From contig WAID01000013.1 in assembly GCA_016584495.1 (NCBI GenBank), forward strand, positions 2,232,001-2,296,000: DNA of 64,000 bases. The letters are read 5' to 3'. The translations under genes and the position numbers were made by a program. The notes under the pieces were generated by a model. That model searched no databases and was not told where the DNA came from. It saw only the letters and a program-made list of their open reading frames with translations. Origin of the DNA: Celoporthe dispersa (Eukaryota; Ascomycota; Sordariomycetes; Diaporthales; Cryphonectriaceae). This document shows, piece after piece, positions 59,699-64,000 of the stretch; the first letter of the stretch is position 1, and each line of letters opens with the position of its first letter.

Positions 59699-62600
59699 TC
59701 AGCTCACCGTCATCATCTGCATTCGCTGGCTCAGGCCGTTCGCTTCGAGTGAGCCTCGTGGCATCGGTGAATGGCTCTTCTGGCTCTTGACCAGGTGGCG
59801 CGGAGAGCCTTCATCGGGGCCCGAGAAGACTCGCGTGAACGCCGGGCTCCCGCCACGTCGATGCCTGGGTGTAGCCTGCGGGCTCATCGTGAGGAGCTCT
59901 TCCCGCCGCACCATGTCGGACAGGGTGTGGAAGATGGAGTTGGCCCGCTTCACGAGCTCCTGGAGGCTGTTGGTGTCGAAGAAGAGCTTGGCTGTAGACG
60001 GCCTCAGCGGCGACTCTGGGGGCCGGTTCGGCTGAGATCGCTGTTGCTCCATGGCTGCGATGACAGACGAGACGACGGTACCGTCAGGTGTGTGGAACTG
60101 CCTCACGCGCTCAGGGTCCGAGGCGTGTGCGGCCGCGTGGCGGGGGCGGGCAGCTCCAAGGAGGCGCTGTTGCCGAAGATGTCGTCTTCTGGGGAGAAGA
60201 CAGACCGTCTTCGTGCCACCTTCTTCTCCTTCACCACAGCATTCTTTGGGATGTCCGGGTCGAGGCTGTCCGTCGACCCTTCCGACCGGTCCAGCGTGGA
60301 AGCATCAAACCCCTCATCGAGGAAGCGCTCGTCGATCGTCACCGGGTCGAAGTCCGAAAAGCTTCGGTCCGTGTCGGTCTCCTCTGCCTCCTCCTCGTCT
60401 GGCGACGCCAGGGAGATGATGTTCTCCGCCTCCTTCCACAGGGACGCCGCCTGGCCGCCAGTCAGGTTCAGCTCACGGCCCTGCCTACAGAGCCGCTTGA
60501 GGCTGCTGACGAGCAGCGACAGCTCCCGGATCTGGCCAGAGTGCGCCTTCACAGTCGGCTGCGTCGCCTGTATGGACTCAGGCACCCGCATGAGGAGACC
60601 CTTGGCAGGCCTCGAGCTGGACCCGGAGTGGCTGGCCTCGTCAAAGTCGAAGTCGTCGTCCCACTCCTCACTGGCGCTCTTGTTACCAACGGCCCAGGTG
60701 CCAAACTTTGGGGCATTCTTGGTGTTCTCCGGTGGATCATGGACGACTGGTACGCTCTGGCTGCGGATGTGGGCGGGCGCAAAGCCTTTCCGGTTCGACG
60801 ACCGTCCCCTCGGACATCCGACTCCTGCTTTCCGTGAGCGGTTCTGGGCCGGGAGGCCCCGTCGTCGTTCTTCTCCTGGGAAGGCTCGCTCCAGTCGAAC
60901 AGGTTGCTCCTCGGCCGCTCGCTGGGGCTGGCGACTGTGTATCCGTCGGAGGTGCTCTTGTCGCTGATCCTGGACAGCGCCGACCGCAGGGGGGAGGAGG
61001 CTGGGGCCCTCCGGAGGTTCAGAGAGCTCGCAGGCGGCGAGAGAGGGTTGCTGAGAGCCTCCTCGTCGTCCCTAGCCCAGTCGTAGTCATCGTCCGTTGT
61101 GTCCAGCGAGAGCCTGCCCATGCTCCGATCACCCATCGAGAGCTGGAACTTGGCTATCTCGGTAGCCCGGTCCTCAGCATCGTAGGTATCGTCTGCGATG
61201 CGGAGCCCGCGTAGCCCGCGTAGCCCGCGCATCGGGGTCGGGCCTCCTTCGTCCTCCTCCAGGATCCGCGTGTTCCCATCCCAGGAATTGCCCAAGATCT
61301 CCTGGATGGACAGCCTCTTCGTCTTGACGTTGCCGGGTGCACCGTGGAGAGACTCGTCGAACATCGTGTCCAGAGGTGTCTCGACCATCCTCAGCCTGTT
61401 GGTGTCGGTGGTCCGGAACGAATCAAACAGCGCATCGCTCCTGTAGTCCGTATCGTCATCCCCAGAAGCCAGTCCAGGCACCGACATCTCCGAGCCAGCA
61501 AGGGTGGATGCGCCCTCTTTCGACACGGCCCTGCTGTGCAGCGAGACGGGGCGCCAAAAGGCGCAGCGGTCGGACTAAACTGGGTGGGGCTGGACGTCAA
61601 TAGACCTGCAGACGGCGGAGGAGACGGGCCCATCCGAGACATATCCATGTGGAAGGTGGAGAGCCGCGAGAGGGGGTATGGGCGACGAGCAGTCGCGCGT
61701 CTGGTCATGAGACCGGGAAATCTCAATGTTCTGGCCAGCCCGGTGTGCAGACTTGGGCGGGGTGAAGAGCTCGTCGATACCAGCCCCGGCGTCTGGCGTC
61801 GAAGACGACGTCGGGTCGGATGCATAACGCCTCGTCGCGCTGTTCTCGTCCGTCTTCCTCTTTGACCTCCGCAGGCTGCCCGCTGTGGCCTTCCTGAACT
61901 GCGTCGAGAGGGACCGCCGAGCTCTCCGAGCCGGGGTGCTGTCGGACTGTTCCGACAGCACCTGATCGGAGTCCCGAGCACTCATCTCAGAACGGGCCGA
62001 TGTGTCTATGGTGAAGGGCCGGTCCAGTTCTGACTCCGCCATAGCCACCTCAAAGGTCTCATCTGATATGGACTGCGGTTTTATCAGGAACGGGCGAGGA
62101 AAGCTGCCATGCCGGACACGGATCCTCATCTTGGGCAGAGGGTAGTCCAGAACGCTGCTCTCGGCGCTGGGGCTGATCACATTCGCACGCCTGGACGACG
62201 TCTTGACCCTCCTCATGTGAAAGAAGGACGTCCAGCTCGAGGGCTCCGGGAGCCTCAAGGGCGAGTGGGTCTGTCCGGTCGTCGAGGCACGGGGTCGTGA
62301 CACCTGGTCCAGCGACATCGGGTTGAAGGACATGTCCGTATCTGGCGACGCCGGCAGCTGCTGGACCGTGGCAGACCGCTGGTGGCTCGTGGCAGGCCGC
62401 CGCAGGGTTGGAGCCTCTCCCTTGGACTGGCGCCGGGTGAATAAGCTCTCATGGGTGGACACAAACCGCTTGATCAGCTTGTTCGGCGGTACCGTCGGCG
62501 TCAGCGAGACCGTGGGGAGAGCACGACCGAGCCAGAGGCCTGGGAGAAGGAGACGGACGAGTCCGGGCCGAGGCTCGACCTGGGGCTGTCCTGCTGCTGC

Positions 62601-63371
62601 GAGCCGGGCCGCAGGGACAGGCGCCTTATCCAAGAGCTGCTGTGGTGGGACTGAAACGAGTCCCGGGAGCTCTCGTGGATACTCGGGGCGGGGGCTGCTG
62701 CGGCGGCGGCGGCGGCGTCCGCTGACCGGATGTACGACTGTCGCCGACTTGGTGCCTTTGGTGGCGTCACCTGCTTGCCCGCCGGTGCTGGCTGGCCGCT
62801 GCCGCTGACCGGGTGGGAGGTGAGCGCTGCAGGGTGGTACTGCTGCTGGTCATGGGTGGGGCCGGGATGCCCGTCGCCAGATTGTGACAGGCTGACTGCA
62901 GGGCTCGTCCCCGGACGCGACACTGGGGGTGTGGGAGTGGCTCTCGAGCTGTCGAAACCAAAGTCGGTAAACACCTTTCGCACCAGGGGGAGGATGGCCG
63001 TGACTGTCGCTGGGAGGAGGCGGGGAGTGTCGGTTCGGAGGAGGGCTGGCCAAAGACAAGGCCAGTAGACGCAGCGGCAACAACTGTGCCGGTCCCAACT
63101 AACTGTTGCAGCAGGGAAACCTCAGATTAGCAGAGATTCGACCCCCGAGAGTTGAAAGTGCCGTCAACCGATCATGAGCTTGGTATGGAGGAGGGCGAGG
63201 GAGACAAATCGCACTCTCTCGCGCAAACGGACAGGCTAGGTATTGAAGGGGGGCCGGGGCGGTGTGCGTCCCAAGCCTGCGGCAGGGCGTCCTCCACCCT
63301 TATACCGTGCCCTGGCTCCAACAACGCAGGCCGAGGTAAGGTACTCTACTTACACTGGGGACAGCCTGCAT
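59699..63371 (-). CDS. Large disordered Ser/Pro-rich protein of unknown function (about 1141 residues)
   Basis: The gene has two exons on the minus strand, 63371-63354 (18-base microexon coding MQAVPS) and 63102-59699, joined across a 251-base intron (GTAAGT donor, GCTAATC branch, CAACAG acceptor). Most of the protein is Ser/Pro/Arg-rich and probably disordered. Landmarks are VRKVFTDFGFDSSRA near the N-terminus, PPNKLIKRFVSTHESLFTRR, an acidic aromatic motif SASEEWDDDFDFDE near residue 820, a helical segment SGQIRELSLLVSSLKRLCRQ, and FFDTNSLQELVKRANSIFHT near the C-terminus. Six homopolymer breaks must be allowed: missing bases at 62986-62990, 62514-62517, 61556-61559, 60806-60809 and 60142-60146, and a surplus base at 61672-61676. 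The total is then 3426 bases, exactly in frame. I do not recognise the family. Ordered C-terminal helices behind a long disordered region suggest a scaffold, which is only inference. Confidence 0.75.
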
Positions 63372-64000
63372 CTTGGTCTGGTGCAGATTATCTTGACGAG
63401 GCCAAGCCGTCGTGAGAAAGAGGCGGGGCAGAAGGGAATCGGGATCTCGCGGCGGTCGTGATTCGCATCGTCATGGCATTGTCCGCTCGAGAGAAAGGGA
63501 GAGGCGGGGGGGGGAAGAAATATCGCTGACGGGGCGGTGTTCAAGTTCCGTGGCCCAGGTCGAAATTGAGGCTCAGTCACGTCTCGAGTATCGAGGTGCG
63601 AGCAAGAGCAGGGACGGGAAACAGCGTGCTGCAGCCGGTCAATTGCTGCTGCTGCTGCTACTGCTGCTGGTGTGCTCCACGGCAGTTGGGCGTGGCTGCT
63701 TGGTGTGCTGTGCTGTGCTGCGGCTTGTCTGTGTCAGCGGCCAGGGACAGTCAGGGACGACCCACAGCAGGGGGTGTTTGATTTGGAGTGATTCGACTCG
63801 AGGAGCAAGCCGTAATGCAGGCAATGTAATGCAATGTACGATGATGGGGAGGAGCTGCTGGCAACTCAGGGAAGAGAGGCTTCTTACTGGCCGAGGTGGG
63901 GGTGGAATTGACTGGAGAGGGTATGTGGATTTTAATGCGTTGTCTCAGGGAGAGGGAGGGAAGGCGAATGAGGCAACGATCGAAGGAGGCCAGGGCACGC
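63372..64000. other. Upstream flank of the right-hand gene
   Basis: This is the presumed promoter and leader, with CTG and GT-rich segments. No other gene is supported before the window edge. Confidence 0.5.
63643..63669. repeat. (CTG)n microsatellite
   Basis: CTG triplets interrupted once by CTA, upstream of the right-hand gene. Confidence 0.85.

Noticed and set aside
59771..60967. A 398-codon plus-strand open frame
   Set aside because: It lies antisense to the large right-hand gene, whose frame-corrected protein closes exactly with conserved-looking blocks. The plus-strand peptide has no recognisable content.
1..64000. Programmed ribosomal frameshifting as the explanation for the many frame breaks
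   Set aside because: Both +1 and -1 changes occur in many unrelated genes, including beta-tubulin, at ordinary C/G runs without a shared slippery site or stimulatory structure. Sequencing error is far simpler.
1..64000. CRISPR arrays, tRNA genes or intact transposons
   Set aside because: All repeats seen are microsatellites or homopolymers without spacers. I found no paired A and B boxes with a tRNA fold, and no transposase, reverse transcriptase or long terminal repeats.

Overview
This window is nuclear DNA of a filamentous ascomycete (Pezizomycotina, most likely a Sordariomycete). The reasons are short GT-AG introns with CTRAY-type branch sites, a HET-domain protein, a secreted CBM1 protein with a Ser/Thr linker, a beta-tubulin gene with the classic run of tiny 5' exons, and a solitary 5S rRNA gene of the Neurospora type with its own upstream TATA box. 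The DNA is GC-rich and unusually gene-poor, with very many microsatellites and homopolymer tracts.

Layout. Plus strand, left third: a 5'-truncated HET protein (2-1817), a secreted CBM1 protein (2670-3661), a long intergenic stretch, then a DapA/DHDPS-superfamily aldolase (9931-11074). A 5S rRNA gene lies at 14287-14405. From 15 kb on, all recognised protein genes are on the minus strand: a YacP-like NYN-domain protein (14961-16371), a CIA30-family protein (17024-18253), a bZIP transcription factor (23879-24965), a divergent Ras-like GTPase (44335-46831), an adenosine deaminase-related ADGF/CECR1-like protein (48964-51132), beta-tubulin (55015-57092) and a large disordered protein of about 1141 residues (59699-63371). 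The 19.4 kb between the bZIP and the GTPase holds no gene I can support.

The most important practical point is that nine of the ten gene models I can reconstruct carry single-base indels, 16 in all. Almost all sit in C/G or T/A homopolymer runs, including two in the beta-tubulin gene, which is normally essential, and six in the gene at the right edge. Allowing for them, every multi-exon model closes exactly in frame. They look like sequencing or assembly errors rather than pseudogenes, and any automatic annotation of this DNA will be fragmented.

The genes do not form an obvious cluster or pathway. Two co-directional neighbours may both act in mitochondria (the NYN protein, from its N-terminus, and the CIA30 protein, from its family). 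The least ordinary proteins are the fungal YacP-type NYN putative nuclease with an intact acidic centre, the Ras-like GTPase with altered G3 and G4 boxes and a roughly 270-residue insert, and the ADGF-like deaminase with an N-terminal acylation motif and an Asp-to-Asn change at its last active-site pair.
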